The notes beneath the pieces are model-generated. The model saw only the letters and a list, made by a program, of their open reading frames with translations. It did not search any database and had not been told where the DNA came from. This document shows, piece after piece, positions 1 to 9,319 of a stretch of 64,000 nucleotides of DNA (positions are counted from its first letter, which is position 1; the number at the start of each line of letters is the position of its first letter). This DNA comes from Clostridium vitabionis (GTDB lineage: Bacteria > Bacillota > Clostridia > Lachnospirales > Lachnospiraceae), in assembly GCF_015351765.1 (NCBI RefSeq), contig NZ_JADKQA010000001.1:62001-126000 (forward strand). The letters run 5' to 3'. Both the position numbers and the translations under genes were made by a program.

Positions 1-1
1 C

Positions 2-559
2 GTGGATATCTTCGGGGCGCTCGTGGCGATTGTCCTCTTTTCCCCGATCATGCTGGTCACCGCGGCTCTGGTCAAGCTGACGTCCCCGGGGCCGGTGATT
101 TTCAGCCAGGAGCGGGTCGGCCTTCACAATAAGCCGTTCCGGATGTACAAATTCCGCTCGATGACGGTGCAGGCGCCGGAAAAGGAGAAGAGCAGGTGGA
201 CGACCCCCGGTGATGCCAGGGTAACTCCCGTCGGCCGCTTTATCCGGAAGACCAGCATCGACGAGATGCCCCAGCTCTTCAATGTGCTGAAGGGGGATAT
301 GAGCCTGGTTGGGCCGCGACCCGAGCGGCCTTTCTTTGTGGAAAAGTTCCGGGAGGAGATCCCGCGCTATATGATCAAGCACCAGGTGCGACCGGGCATG
401 ACCGGCTGGGCGCAGGTCAACGGGTTCCGGGGAGATACCTCCATCACCAAGAGGATCGAGCACGATCTCTACTATATTGAGAACTGGTCGCTGGGATTTG
501 ACTTTAAGATCCTGTTTCTGACCTTTTTCAAGGGATTCATCAACAAGAACGCATACTGA
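2..559 (+). CDS. Bacterial sugar transferase (polyprenyl-phosphate glycosyl-1-phosphate transferase), 5' partial
   Basis: The window opens inside this gene; 185 residues of the C-terminal catalytic domain remain. It begins in the membrane re-entrant helix (DIFGALVAIVLFSP), then shows the family signatures PGPVIFSQERVG, YKFRSM, TSIDEMPQLFNVLKGDMS and GPRPERP, and ends RPGMTGWAQVNG. Proteins of this family (WcaJ, EpsL, TuaA type) transfer a sugar-1-phosphate to undecaprenyl phosphate, the first membrane step of exopolysaccharide or wall-polymer synthesis. The GTG at position 2 is probably an internal codon, because the N-terminus expected for the family is missing. The next gene is an LCP ligase, which fits a polysaccharide locus lying to the left of the window. 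The sugar donor cannot be told from sequence. Confidence 0.93.
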   Translation: MDIFGALVAIVLFSPIMLVTAALVKLTSPGPVIFSQERVGLHNKPFRMYKFRSMTVQAPEKEKSRWTTPGDARVTPVGRFIRKTSIDEMPQLFNVLKGDMSLVGPRPERPFFVEKFREEIPRYMIKHQVRPGMTGWAQVNGFRGDTSITKRIEHDLYYIENWSLGFDFKILFLTFFKGFINKNAY

Positions 560-574
560 TCAATGGGAGCAGCA

Positions 575-2314
575 ATGGATAAAGACAGAGAGGACGGTGT
601 CCGCCTTCCCGATGACGGCCCGGATATCCTGTCCAGCCGGTTCGGCGGGGGCGGGGATCATCCGGAAAGACAACCGAAAGATGGGGAGATAGCCGCGAGA
701 GGGCGATACCAGGGATATTCCCTGGATGTCATTTCTGACTCCTTCAGCCGTGGCAGCTCCCGGGGGCAGGACGCTTCTTCCCGCAGCGGTTCCCGCAGGC
801 GGGACATTTCTTCCCGCAGCGGTTCCCGCAGGCGGGACACTTCTCCCCGCAGCGGTTCCCGCAGGCAGGACACTTTCGCCCGCACCGAGTACAGCATCTC
901 CGGGGAGCCGGAGGATCCCGGCAAAGTGGCACATTCCCGCCGGAGAGGCGGGCAAAGCCGGAGCGCGCAGGCAGCATCCCGCGGGGCGGAGGAAAAGCGG
1001 CGTCGGAATATGTCGCGAAAACGGAAAAAGGGAAAACGAATCCGCAGGGTGATGCTGGTTTTCCTTCTTTTGCTTTGTTTCCTTGCCGGCTTCGCCGGCT
1101 ATTACGGCTACAGCCGCCTTAGCCTTCTCCAGCGCCTCCCGTGGAACCGGCAGGAGATGGCGAACAATAATCTGAATGTCAATACCCGGAAACAGATGAG
1201 AGGATACTGGACCGTGGCGGTCTTCGGGGTAGACAGCAGGGATGATTCCCTGGGCGCCGGCAATAACTCGGATGTCAATATGATCGTCAATGTTGATCAT
1301 GACACCGGCGATATCCGCATCGCTTCCATTTACCGAGATACTTACATGAAGATCGGCGACGATATGTATAACAAGGTCAACGCCGCCTATCAGATCGGAG
1401 GCCCGACTCAGGCTGTGGAAGCCCTGAACAACAACCTTGACCTGGAAATTGACGACTATGCCACCTTCAACTGGAAGGCGGTGGCGGAGGCAATCAATAT
1501 CCTGGGTGGCGTGGATGTCGAGATCTCCGAGGATGAATTCAAGTATATCAACGCCTTTATCACGGAGACGGTGAAATCCACCGGGATCGGTTCTACCCAG
1601 CTGAAATCCGCGGGGATGAACCACTTGGATGGCATCCAGGCGGTGGCGTACGGGCGGCTCCGCCTGATGGATTCCGATTTCCGGAGGACCCAGCGGCAGC
1701 GCCTCATCATCGAGCTTGCCCTGCAGAAGATGAAATCGGCGGATCTTGCCACGCTGGATAATCTCGTGAAGACGGTATTTCCCCAGATCGCGACCAGCGC
1801 GAGCATGAACGACCTGCTGGCCATGGTGGCCAATGTCGGGCACTATAAGATTTCCTCCACCTACGGGTTCCCGGAGGACAACGGCGGGAAGCGGGTAGGC
1901 GGCCGCGGATACTGCGTTATCCCGCGCACACTGGAGAGCAATGTGGTGAAGCTCCATGAATTTTTCTTCGGCGATAAGGACTATGAACCGTCAGAAACGG
2001 TACAGGAGATCAGCAGCCACATCGCGGATGTGACCGGGCTCGGGAAAATGAAGGCGGGCGATACCAGCGTGGGGGATGACGATCAGCAGGAAACCCTGGT
2101 CAGCGAGTGGCGGAGCCCGACGGAAGCCGGGGAATCCTCCGAGGAGGCCGAAAAATCCTCCACGAAGTCTTCAACCGGGACAAAGGCATCCGGGACAAAG
2201 GAATCCGGGACAAAGACATCCGGGACAAAGACGTCCGGGACAAAGACATCCGGGACGAAGGTCTCCGGGACGAAGCCGTCCTCCACGCGGACATCAGAAG
2301 AATCGAGAGAATAA
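575..2314 (+). CDS. LytR-CpsA-Psr (LCP) family cell wall polymer ligase with repetitive tails
   Basis: LCP proteins attach undecaprenyl-linked wall polymers to peptidoglycan outside the membrane. I chose ATG 575, with GGGAG five bases upstream, over ATG 563. The first 150 residues are cytoplasmic, basic and repetitive; one membrane helix follows (VMLVFLLLLCFLAGFAGYYG), then the LCP domain with FGVDSRDDS, RIASIYRDTY, GGPTQAVEALN, GGVDVEIS and the arginine-rich AYGRLRLMDSDFRRTQRQR motif. The C-terminal tail is Ser/Thr/Lys-rich and built from seven SGTKx-type units. It follows the sugar transferase by about 15 bases, so the two are probably co-transcribed. The long cytoplasmic basic head is larger than in most family members. 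Family assignment is firm; the polymer attached is unknown. Confidence 0.93.
   Translation: MDKDREDGVRLPDDGPDILSSRFGGGGDHPERQPKDGEIAARGRYQGYSLDVISDSFSRGSSRGQDASSRSGSRRRDISSRSGSRRRDTSPRSGSRRQDTFARTEYSISGEPEDPGKVAHSRRRGGQSRSAQAASRGAEEKRRRNMSRKRKKGKRIRRVMLVFLLLLCFLAGFAGYYGYSRLSLLQRLPWNRQEMANNNLNVNTRKQMRGYWTVAVFGVDSRDDSLGAGNNSDVNMIVNVDHDTGDIRIASIYRDTYMKIGDDMYNKVNAAYQIGGPTQAVEALNNNLDLEIDDYATFNWKAVAEAINILGGVDVEISEDEFKYINAFITETVKSTGIGSTQLKSAGMNHLDGIQAVAYGRLRLMDSDFRRTQRQRLIIELALQKMKSADLATLDNLVKTVFPQIATSASMNDLLAMVANVGHYKISSTYGFPEDNGGKRVGGRGYCVIPRTLESNVVKLHEFFFGDKDYEPSETVQEISSHIADVTGLGKMKAGDTSVGDDDQQETLVSEWRSPTEAGESSEEAEKSSTKSSTGTKASGTKESGTKTSGTKTSGTKTSGTKVSGTKPSSTRTSEESRE
778..876 (+). repeat. Three 33-bp tandem repeats inside the LCP gene
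   Basis: Three consecutive 33-base units (778-810, 811-843, 844-876) differ at only a few positions and encode 11-residue units of the type SRSGSRRRDxS. They lie in the cytoplasmic head of the LCP protein. Because 33 is a multiple of three, copy-number change would lengthen or shorten the head without a frameshift. Confidence 0.85.
2171..2275 (+). repeat. Seven 15-bp tandem repeats encoding SGTKx units
   Basis: Seven in-frame 15-base units with core tccgggacaaag (2171-2275) encode the extracellular STGTK/SGTKx tail of the LCP protein. Units are nearly identical at the DNA level, which suggests recent slippage expansion. Confidence 0.85.
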
Positions 2315-2342
2315 GGAAGAAGCATCGGCAGCGAGACATCGG

Positions 2343-2384
2343 GGTCCCGGCGGTTCTATCGTGAACCGGCCGGGGCCTTTTTCT
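2343..2384 (+). terminator. Rho-independent terminator after the LCP gene
   Basis: A GC-rich inverted repeat (ggtcccgg-cggttc ... gaacc-ggccggggcc) with a six-base loop is followed directly by a run of five T. The motif gtgaaccggccggg recurs 40 bases downstream (about 2401-2414) without a matching arm. Confidence 0.75.
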
Positions 2385-2577
2385 GCCTTTGCGCAATTGT
2401 GTGAACCGGCCGGGATCTTTCCATGTCCGCCTGTTCTCGGGGAAAACCAGCGGCATGGCGCGGAAAAGCGCTTTCACAATCTGTGCGAAAAATTTTCACA
2501 GTTCCAACACATTTGGCTGTTAGGATAATCATAGTTGGATAGATGCCGGCAGGCATCATCAGCAGGGAGGTTATGTT

Positions 2578-4236
2578 ATGAGCAGCAATTATCCGGAAAA
2601 CGGATTTCCAGGGAATGACGCGGGAGAAAATCCCCAGTATTTCAACCCGCAGCGAGATAGCAGCGAAGACAGAGAATACAGAGACCGGGAGGCCGGAAGC
2701 AGTGCGGACAGCGCATCAGAGGGCGGCTACGGCTCTTACAGCAGCACGGACGATGACCCGTACAGCACTTCTTCTTCCGGCAGCAGGAGGGACGCCTCAG
2801 ACGGCGCGTCGTCCGACCCGTACCGCGGGCCGCAGTACGGGAGCACGGCGCCTTCCGGCAGTGCGGATGCCGGGCGGGACGGCAGCAGGGGGAAGAAGCC
2901 GGGAAGAGGAAACGGCGGCAAATTCGCCAGGAGGGCGGCAGTCCTCGTGCTCTCCGGCGCCGTCTTCGGCGCGGCGGCAGGCGGAACCATGTACGGGGTA
3001 TACCGGGCGGCGAACGCGGCATCCCCGGCCCGGCAGGAAACCATCGCCCAGCAGGAGACCACGGCAACGTCCGCGGATGCTTCCGCATCATCCGGGAGCG
3101 GATCTTCCGATTCCGCAAAGCCGATGGATGTGACAGACATCGTGGCCAATGCCATGCCGTCTGTTGTCGCGATCAACAACAAGATGATTGTGACCCAGAA
3201 TGATTTCTTCTTCGGCCAGCAGCAGTACGAGGCCAGCGGCTCCGGTTCCGGCATCATTGCCGGGCAGAATGATTCCGAGCTGCTGATCGTGACGAACAAC
3301 CACGTGGTCAAAGATTCGGAGGAAATGTCGGTGACCTTTACCGACGGGGACAGCGTCAAGGCATCCATCAAGGGAACGGATTCCGATTCCGACCTGGCGG
3401 TGGTCTCCGTCGCGCTCTCTGATATCCCCGACGAGACGAAGGGAAAGATCAAGATCGCAAATCTCGGGGATTCCGACAGCCTGAAGCTCGGACAGGGGGT
3501 TGTTGCTATCGGGAATGCCCTGGGCAAGGGCCAGTCAGTCACGACCGGCGTGGTCAGTGCCCTGAACAAGCAGGTGACGATCGATGGTGTCACCCGCAAC
3601 CTGATCCAGGTCGACGCGGCAATCAACCCCGGCAACTCCGGCGGCGCCCTGCTGGATCTTGACGGCAACGTGATCGGCATCAATTCCGCCAAGTACTCGG
3701 ATACGGATGTCGAGGGCATCGGGTATGCGATCCCGATCAGCCAGGCAAAGTCGATCATCGATGAACTGATGTCCCGTCAGACGAGAAAGGCTGTGCCGGA
3801 AAATGAGCAGGGCTACCTGGGGATCCGGCTGCAGAATATCGACAGCAGCCTTGCGCAGGCGTACGGGATGCCCGAGGGGATTTATGTCTACCAGATCATC
3901 AAGGGCGGCGCGGCTGAAAAGTCCGATCTCCACGAGAGAGATATCATCACGAAGATCGACGGGCAGAGCGTGAAGACAGGAGAGGAGCTGAAAGATCAGC
4001 TGAAATACTACCGCGGTGGCGAGACAGTCACCCTGACGGTACAGACCTTGGAAAATGGACAGTATCAGGAGCGTGAGGTCCAGGTGACGCTGGGCTACCG
4101 CAAGGATGCACAGAACCTCCCGGGGAACAGTGGGAGCGATGGCGATTCTGATGAAGAGACGCCGCCGGCGGAGAGCAGTGCGGCGGAGAGCAGTGCCGAC
4201 GAGGGCACCGGCGTTGCTGAGGAAGAGACACCATGA
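2578..4236 (+). CDS. Membrane-anchored HtrA/DegP-type serine protease with one PDZ domain
   Basis: This is an envelope quality-control protease, 552 residues. RBS GGGAGG lies seven bases before ATG 2578. The first about 120 residues are a low-complexity Ser/Gly/Asp/Tyr-rich cytoplasmic segment; one membrane helix follows (AAVLVLSGAVFGAAAGG). The trypsin-like domain carries His242 in TNNHVV, Asp272 in DSDLAVV and Ser354 in NPGNSGG, so the triad is complete. A PDZ domain with YLGIRLQNID and IYVYQIIKGGAAEKSDL follows, then an acidic Ser/Glu tail. The layout matches Gram-positive HtrA. It stands between two terminators and is likely monocistronic. Substrates are unknown. Confidence 0.95.
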   Translation: MSSNYPENGFPGNDAGENPQYFNPQRDSSEDREYRDREAGSSADSASEGGYGSYSSTDDDPYSTSSSGSRRDASDGASSDPYRGPQYGSTAPSGSADAGRDGSRGKKPGRGNGGKFARRAAVLVLSGAVFGAAAGGTMYGVYRAANAASPARQETIAQQETTATSADASASSGSGSSDSAKPMDVTDIVANAMPSVVAINNKMIVTQNDFFFGQQQYEASGSGSGIIAGQNDSELLIVTNNHVVKDSEEMSVTFTDGDSVKASIKGTDSDSDLAVVSVALSDIPDETKGKIKIANLGDSDSLKLGQGVVAIGNALGKGQSVTTGVVSALNKQVTIDGVTRNLIQVDAAINPGNSGGALLDLDGNVIGINSAKYSDTDVEGIGYAIPISQAKSIIDELMSRQTRKAVPENEQGYLGIRLQNIDSSLAQAYGMPEGIYVYQIIKGGAAEKSDLHERDIITKIDGQSVKTGEELKDQLKYYRGGETVTLTVQTLENGQYQEREVQVTLGYRKDAQNLPGNSGSDGDSDEETPPAESSAAESSADEGTGVAEEETP

Positions 4237-4255
4237 TGCTGTCGAGCTGAATATG

Positions 4256-4287
4256 GTCCCGACGAGTCCTTTTCGCCGGGACTTTTT
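4256..4287 (+). terminator. Rho-independent terminator after the HtrA gene
   Basis: Stem GTCCCG (4256-4261) pairs with CGGGAC (4277-4282), extended by an inner CGA/TCG pairing, and five T follow at 4283-4287. Confidence 0.8.
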
Positions 4288-4314
4288 CTAAAATTGCATT
4301 CGCGGAGGTAGAAA

Positions 4315-5427
4315 ATGAGGAAAAGATTACTGGCAGGCACGATGGCGGCGATGACGGCAGTCAGCGCCCTCGCTCCGACGATCACGGCGGAGGCATCCAG
4401 CACCTATGAGATGCGGAGAAAAATCATCACCACCGCGGGCATTATGGACGCCGCAGCGTCAGATTCCGCCGGGGTCACCCGGGCACAGTTCGCGAAGATG
4501 CTGGTGAAGGCTTCCGCCTATAAGGATGTCAGTACGGAGAACAACGTTACACTCTATGCGGATGTTGCCGCGAACAGTGAGAATGCCGCCTATATCCGCG
4601 TCGCGGCGGAGCAGGGATGGATGACCGGCTTTCTCGGCGGCAAGTTTAAGCCGGACGACCCGGTCAATATGGCGCAGGCAGCCAAGGCCGTCCTCACGCT
4701 GCTCGGTTATACGGATTCCGACTTTACCGGAAGCCTCGTCTCTAACCGGATGGCGAAGTTCGACGCCCTGGGGCTTAATGAAAACATTTCCAAGGCGTCC
4801 ACAGATACGCTGGCCAACTCGGACTGTGTGAACCTCATCTACAACCTTCTCGATACGAACACGAAGGATCATGAGAACGAGGCGAAGACCAGCAGCACGA
4901 TCTATGGCAAGGCACTTGGCTATGAGGTCAACAGCGACGGTGACCTCAACCCCTTTGCCTCCCTCGAGGATGACCTCAGGGGGCCGTACCTGCTGAAAAA
5001 GGGATCCAAGCTCGGTTCGATCATCGATTTTTCCAAGAATAAGGCGAGTTACTATCTGAACGGGCAGGCCAGCACCAAATCCCAGATTGAGAATACAGCG
5101 GATGAGGACACGGTGATCATCTATTATAATTCCACCACGAAGATGGTATACGCCTATTCCACCGAGGGCGGGACTGACAGTGACGGAAATGAGACCATCG
5201 GTGCTGCTGAGGGAAAGCTGGAGTCCATCTATTACGGCTCCTCCGACGTCATGACGCCGACGTCGATCGTCATCGACGGAACGGAGTACAAGATCACCAC
5301 CTCGGACATGCAGTACGCATTTTCCGTGTACGGCAACGTGGAGGTGAAGGACGATGTCACGATCGTCTGGGCGACCCGGACAGTCAATGGCGAGGAGGCC
5401 AAGGTGGTCATCGCCATCGTCGATTAA
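4315..5427 (+). CDS. Secreted SLH-domain protein
   Basis: A 370-residue exported protein. RBS CGGAGG precedes ATG 4315. A signal peptide covers about residues 1-27 (MRKRLLAGTMAAMTAVSALA, cleavage near TAEA-SS). Residues about 55-145 hold an S-layer-homology unit (ADVAANSENAAYIRVAAEQG, FKPDDPVNMAQAAKAVLTLL) that in this family binds pyruvylated secondary wall polymers. The remaining 200 residues show no motif I recognise and look like beta-rich repeats (KLESIYYGSSDVMTPTSIVI). Only about one and a half SLH units are visible, fewer than the usual three, so wall binding may be weak. It sits between an HtrA protease and a MacAB-type system, all envelope functions. Confidence 0.85.
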   Translation: MRKRLLAGTMAAMTAVSALAPTITAEASSTYEMRRKIITTAGIMDAAASDSAGVTRAQFAKMLVKASAYKDVSTENNVTLYADVAANSENAAYIRVAAEQGWMTGFLGGKFKPDDPVNMAQAAKAVLTLLGYTDSDFTGSLVSNRMAKFDALGLNENISKASTDTLANSDCVNLIYNLLDTNTKDHENEAKTSSTIYGKALGYEVNSDGDLNPFASLEDDLRGPYLLKKGSKLGSIIDFSKNKASYYLNGQASTKSQIENTADEDTVIIYYNSTTKMVYAYSTEGGTDSDGNETIGAAEGKLESIYYGSSDVMTPTSIVIDGTEYKITTSDMQYAFSVYGNVEVKDDVTIVWATRTVNGEEAKVVIAIVD

Positions 5428-5484
5428 CCGGTCATCGCCATTGCCGGTTAACGCCGGAGGAGACGGAGTTCAGGAGAACAGCAG

Positions 5485-7299
5485 ATGAAAATATTGCATA
5501 AGACAGCCGGTGAGACGATGAAAAGAACCTGGAAATTTTATGTGACGAAGAAAAGGATTATTCTTGCCGTGCTCATCGTGGCCGTGGCCGCGGGCGGGGC
5601 AGTCCTCTGGCAGCGGCGGAAAGCGGAGAAAAACGCGGCGGCGGAGGCTTCCGTCAAGACGGCCACGGTTTCCCGCCAGACCATCACCCAGACGCTGTCG
5701 GCATCCGGAACCATTTCCCCGAAGCAGACCTACAATCTGACCTCGATGGCGGACGGCGAGGTGACAGGGTGCTATTTTGACGTCGGCGACCAGGTAACCG
5801 AGGGGCAGGTCCTCTATGAGATCGATGCTTCCTCGATGTCCTCAAAGCTGACCTCGGCGGAGAATTCGCTGTCCAGGGCACAGTCGGAGCTGAGCGACGC
5901 CCAGAAGGACTATGCCCAGGCGGAGAGCGATTTCAGCGGGAATACCGTGAAATCGCCAAAGAGCGGGTATATCAAGTCGGTCAAGATCGAGGCCGGGGAC
6001 GATGTCAGCGGCGGTACGGAGATCGCGGAGATCTATGATGATTCCACCATGGAGATCCGTATCCCCTTCCTGAGCATCGAGGCGCAGCAGATTGCAGCCG
6101 GAAGCACGGCAGCGCTGACCCTTTCAGACACGCTGGAGCAGATCGAGGGGCAGGTGGTCTCGGTCGCTGCGCAGGATGAGACCCTGGCCGGCGGGCGGCT
6201 TGTCCGCTATGTGACGATTCGTGTGTCGAATCCGGGGGGATTGACGACTTCCACCGCCGCAAGCGCGGTGATTGGGAATTACACCTCCGCCGCGGAGGGG
6301 ACATTTACGGCGATCGTCAATTCCACGATTGTGGCCTCCAATCTCAAAAATGCTGTCGAGTGCGCGGAAGTCCTGGTTCATGCGGGCGATCATGTGAGCG
6401 TGGGCACGCCGCTCTTCCGGATGAAGGCCTCTGACGCGCAGGATCTTCTGAAGACCTACAAGGATTCGGTGGATCAGGCGCAGAGCAGTGTGGAGCAGGC
6501 CCAGAGCAGTCTGGACAGCACCAAGGATGATTACGATAATTACACGATCACCGCACCGATTTCCGGCACCGTGGTTTCCCGGGATGTCAAGGTTGGCGAC
6601 AATATCCAGAATCTCTCCAGTTCCACGGCGCTTGCAGTGATCTATGACCTGTCCTCTGTCACCTTTGAGATGGACATCGATGAGCTGGATATCAGCAATG
6701 TCTCCGTCGGCCAGAAGGTCGACGTGACTGCGGATGCCTTTGAGGGGCAGACCTTCGAGGGCGAGGTGACCAGCGTCAGCATGGAAGGCACAAGCTCGAA
6801 CGGAGTCACCTACTATCCGGTGACCGTGACACTTACCGATTATGGCGGCCTTCTGCCGGGGATGAACGTCGAGGGCGTGATCACGCTGGACAGCGCGGAG
6901 AATGTCATTGCCATCCCGGCGGATGCCCTTCAGCGGGGCAATAAGGTCTATGTCAAGGATTCCGGAGAAGGCACGGAGACAGCCAAGGCATCCGGAGATT
7001 CCCCGGAAAATGCCGATTCCGGCGTGCCGTCAGGCTTCCGTGAGGTGGATGTCACCACCGGCCTCGTGACCGACGATTATGTCGAGATCACTTCCGGCAA
7101 CCTCAGCGAGGGGGACGTGGTCTATGTGACCCAGAGCACCGTGAGCAGCGGCAGCCAGCAGCCGGGCATGCCCGGCGATATGGGCGGCGGCCAGGGCGGC
7201 CCGGGCGGCGGCGATATGGGCGGCGGCCAGGGAGGCCAAGGCGGTCAGGGAGGCCAAGGCGGCCCAGGTGGAGACCGGGGCAGCGGAGGCCCGATGTAA
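5485..7299 (+). CDS. MacA/HlyD-type efflux adaptor (RND-like periplasmic adaptor fold)
   Basis: This 604-residue protein would bridge a MacB-type ABC exporter to the wall side. AGGAG lies eight bases before ATG 5485; an alternative start is ATG 5518. One N-terminal membrane helix (IILAVLIVAVAAGGAVLW) is followed by two lipoyl/barrel-sandwich units (SASGTISPKQTYNLTSMADG; ITAPISGTVVSRDVKVGDNI), two short coiled coils (SLSRAQSELSDAQKDYAQAE; SVDQAQSSVEQAQSSLD), and a beta-barrel region (GLLPGMNVEGVITLDSAENV). The last about 50 residues are a Gly/Gln/Pro/Met-rich tail. Its stop overlaps the start of the ATPase (TAATG), showing translational coupling. The duplicated adaptor-like half seen here is unusual for MacA. 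Export substrate is unknown. Confidence 0.9.
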   Translation: MKILHKTAGETMKRTWKFYVTKKRIILAVLIVAVAAGGAVLWQRRKAEKNAAAEASVKTATVSRQTITQTLSASGTISPKQTYNLTSMADGEVTGCYFDVGDQVTEGQVLYEIDASSMSSKLTSAENSLSRAQSELSDAQKDYAQAESDFSGNTVKSPKSGYIKSVKIEAGDDVSGGTEIAEIYDDSTMEIRIPFLSIEAQQIAAGSTAALTLSDTLEQIEGQVVSVAAQDETLAGGRLVRYVTIRVSNPGGLTTSTAASAVIGNYTSAAEGTFTAIVNSTIVASNLKNAVECAEVLVHAGDHVSVGTPLFRMKASDAQDLLKTYKDSVDQAQSSVEQAQSSLDSTKDDYDNYTITAPISGTVVSRDVKVGDNIQNLSSSTALAVIYDLSSVTFEMDIDELDISNVSVGQKVDVTADAFEGQTFEGEVTSVSMEGTSSNGVTYYPVTVTLTDYGGLLPGMNVEGVITLDSAENVIAIPADALQRGNKVYVKDSGEGTETAKASGDSPENADSGVPSGFREVDVTTGLVTDDYVEITSGNLSEGDVVYVTQSTVSSGSQQPGMPGDMGGGQGGPGGGDMGGGQGGQGGQGGQGGPGGDRGSGGPM

Positions 7300-8114
7300 T
7301 GGGCGCGGCAACGTCAGCCCGGGAGCAGCGCGGGCAGGAGAAGCGGCCGCTGATCGAGCTCAGGGACATCTATAAAATCTATAAGATGGGCGGGGAGGAA
7401 ATCCATGCCTCCGACGGTGTTTCCCTCTCCATCAGCCAGGGCGAGTTTGTGGCTATTGTCGGCAAGTCCGGCAGCGGCAAATCCACGCTGATGAACATTA
7501 TCGGCGCGCTGGATGTCCCCACGAGCGGACAGTATTTCCTGAACGGGAAGGATGTCAGCCACATGAAGGACGATGAACTGGCGGGCATCCGGAACAGGAT
7601 GATCGGCTTCATTTTTCAGCAGTACAATCTTCTCCCGAGGGAGAACCTGCTGGGCAATGTGGAGCTTCCCCTCCTCTATGCCGGAGTGCCGGCGGAGGAG
7701 AGGAAGAGGCGGGCACTCGCGGCGCTTGCGCGGGTCGGCCTTAAGGACAAGTGGCGGAATAAGCCGATGCAGCTTTCCGGCGGCCAGCAGCAGCGTGTCT
7801 CGATTGCCCGGGCGCTGGCGGGAGACCCGTCCCTGATTCTCGCGGATGAGCCGACCGGCGCCCTGGATTCGCGTACTGGGCACCAGGTGCTGGAATTTCT
7901 CCGGCAGCTGAATGGCGAGGGCAATACCATCGTCATGATCACCCATGACAGCTCGATCGCCATGATGGCGAAGCGGGTCGTCCGGGTGTCGGACGGGAAG
8001 ATTGTATTTGACGGCTCCGTGGACGACTATGGGGCCTTGCTGCGGCGGGAGGAGGAGTCAGCCGATGTTTCTGCAGTCATTCATCCTGGCACTGAAGAGC
8101 ATCTGGAGCAATAA
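7299..8114 (+). CDS. MacB/LolD-type ABC transporter ATP-binding protein
   Basis: The 271-residue ATPase shows Walker A GKSGSGKST, Q-loop FIFQQYNLLP, signature LSGGQQQRVSIARAL, Walker B LILADEPTGALDS and the switch histidine in MITHD. The FIFQQYNLLP-type Q-loop and ADEPTGALDS are typical of the MacB/LolD (MJ0796-like) group, which pairs with FtsX-like permeases. ATG 7299 overlaps the adaptor stop, and the permease start lies inside its last 50 bases. It powers the adaptor-permease complex encoded on either side. Confidence 0.96.
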   Translation: MGAATSAREQRGQEKRPLIELRDIYKIYKMGGEEIHASDGVSLSISQGEFVAIVGKSGSGKSTLMNIIGALDVPTSGQYFLNGKDVSHMKDDELAGIRNRMIGFIFQQYNLLPRENLLGNVELPLLYAGVPAEERKRRALAALARVGLKDKWRNKPMQLSGGQQQRVSIARALAGDPSLILADEPTGALDSRTGHQVLEFLRQLNGEGNTIVMITHDSSIAMMAKRVVRVSDGKIVFDGSVDDYGALLRREEESADVSAVIHPGTEEHLEQ

Positions 8115-9255
8115 GATGCGCTCTTTCCTGACCATGCTCGGCATTATCATCGGCGTGGCGGCAGTCATCATCCTCGTCGGGATTGTCAACGGGGAAATGT
8201 CCTCCATGCGGGACAGCTTCGCGAGTATGGGCACGAACCGGATCACGGTCAATATGGTCAACCTCAAGACCCGGTCCGTGAGCGTTGACAATATGTATGA
8301 CTTTTACGGGAAGAATACAGATACCTTTGACCATATGAGCCCGGTAGTCAGTGTGACGACCGGCGCGGTCAAGTACGGCAATGAATCCCTGGACAGCACG
8401 GCTATGACCGGCGTCAGTGAGGACTATCTGGATATCCTCGGGGAAAATCTCCAGGCGGGCCGGTTTATCCAGTACTCGGACATTATGTCCCGCCAGAAAG
8501 TCTGCGTTGTCGGCGCCTACCTGGTCAAAGAATTCTTTGACAGCGCCGATTCCGCGCTCGGCAATTCCCTCCGCGTCAACGGGGAGAGCTACAAGATCGT
8601 CGGCGTGGTGGAGCGGCAGACCAGCGGGAGCGACACCATGGAGGAAGGCGGGGACGACGATTTCGTTTATATCCCCTACACGGCGGCAATCAAGCTCTCC
8701 CGGAACGGTACAGTGAACAATTATCTCTTCACGGTGCGCAGTACCGACGACTCGACGGCGGCGAAGTCCCTGATCAGCGATTTCCTCTATGAAACATTTA
8801 AAAATGAGGATCTCTACAACATCACCGCCATGAGCGAGCTCCTGGATTCCATGAATTCCATGATCCAGTCGATGTCCCTGATGCTTGGCGGAATCGCGGG
8901 AATTTCCCTCCTGGTTGCCGGCGTGGGCGTGATGAACATTATGCTGGTCTCTGTCACGGAGAGAACCCGGGAGATCGGCATCCGGAAGTCCCTCGGCGCG
9001 AAGCGGAGCACGATCATGCAGCAGTTTGTTATTGAGGCCGCGGTGACGAGCTCCATCGGCGGCATTATCGGGATTATTGCCGGCTGCGCCCTGACGGTGG
9101 TTGCCGGCAACCTTCTGGGGATCACGGCGACGGCGACCTTCGGCGCCGTCGCGGTATCCTTCAGCGTCTCTGTCGGCATCGGGCTGATCTTCGGGTACAT
9201 GCCGGCGAGCCGGGCAGCGAGGCTGAACCCCATCGACGCGCTCCGGAGCGAGTGA
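8065..9255 (+). CDS. MacB-type ABC permease (FtsX-like fold)
   Basis: The start is ATG 8065, seven bases after GGAGGAG, rather than the further-upstream ATG; the coding region therefore overlaps the ATPase gene by 50 bases. The protein (396 residues) has the family plan: N-terminal helix (SNKMRSFLTMLGIIIGVAAVIILVG split around residue 20-40), a large extracellular MacB_PCD domain (residues about 50-270), and three C-terminal helices containing ERTREIGIRKSLGAKRSTIM and the ending PASRAARLNPIDALRSE. With the two preceding genes it forms a complete export or peptide-resistance system. Confidence 0.95.
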   Translation: MFLQSFILALKSIWSNKMRSFLTMLGIIIGVAAVIILVGIVNGEMSSMRDSFASMGTNRITVNMVNLKTRSVSVDNMYDFYGKNTDTFDHMSPVVSVTTGAVKYGNESLDSTAMTGVSEDYLDILGENLQAGRFIQYSDIMSRQKVCVVGAYLVKEFFDSADSALGNSLRVNGESYKIVGVVERQTSGSDTMEEGGDDDFVYIPYTAAIKLSRNGTVNNYLFTVRSTDDSTAAKSLISDFLYETFKNEDLYNITAMSELLDSMNSMIQSMSLMLGGIAGISLLVAGVGVMNIMLVSVTERTREIGIRKSLGAKRSTIMQQFVIEAAVTSSIGGIIGIIAGCALTVVAGNLLGITATATFGAVAVSFSVSVGIGLIFGYMPASRAARLNPIDALRSE

Positions 9256-9319
9256 TTCCGCGGCTGATCCCGCAGCCCTTTGCGGGAAATGCGGCGGCTG
9301 ATCTTTTGCCGCTGCCTCG

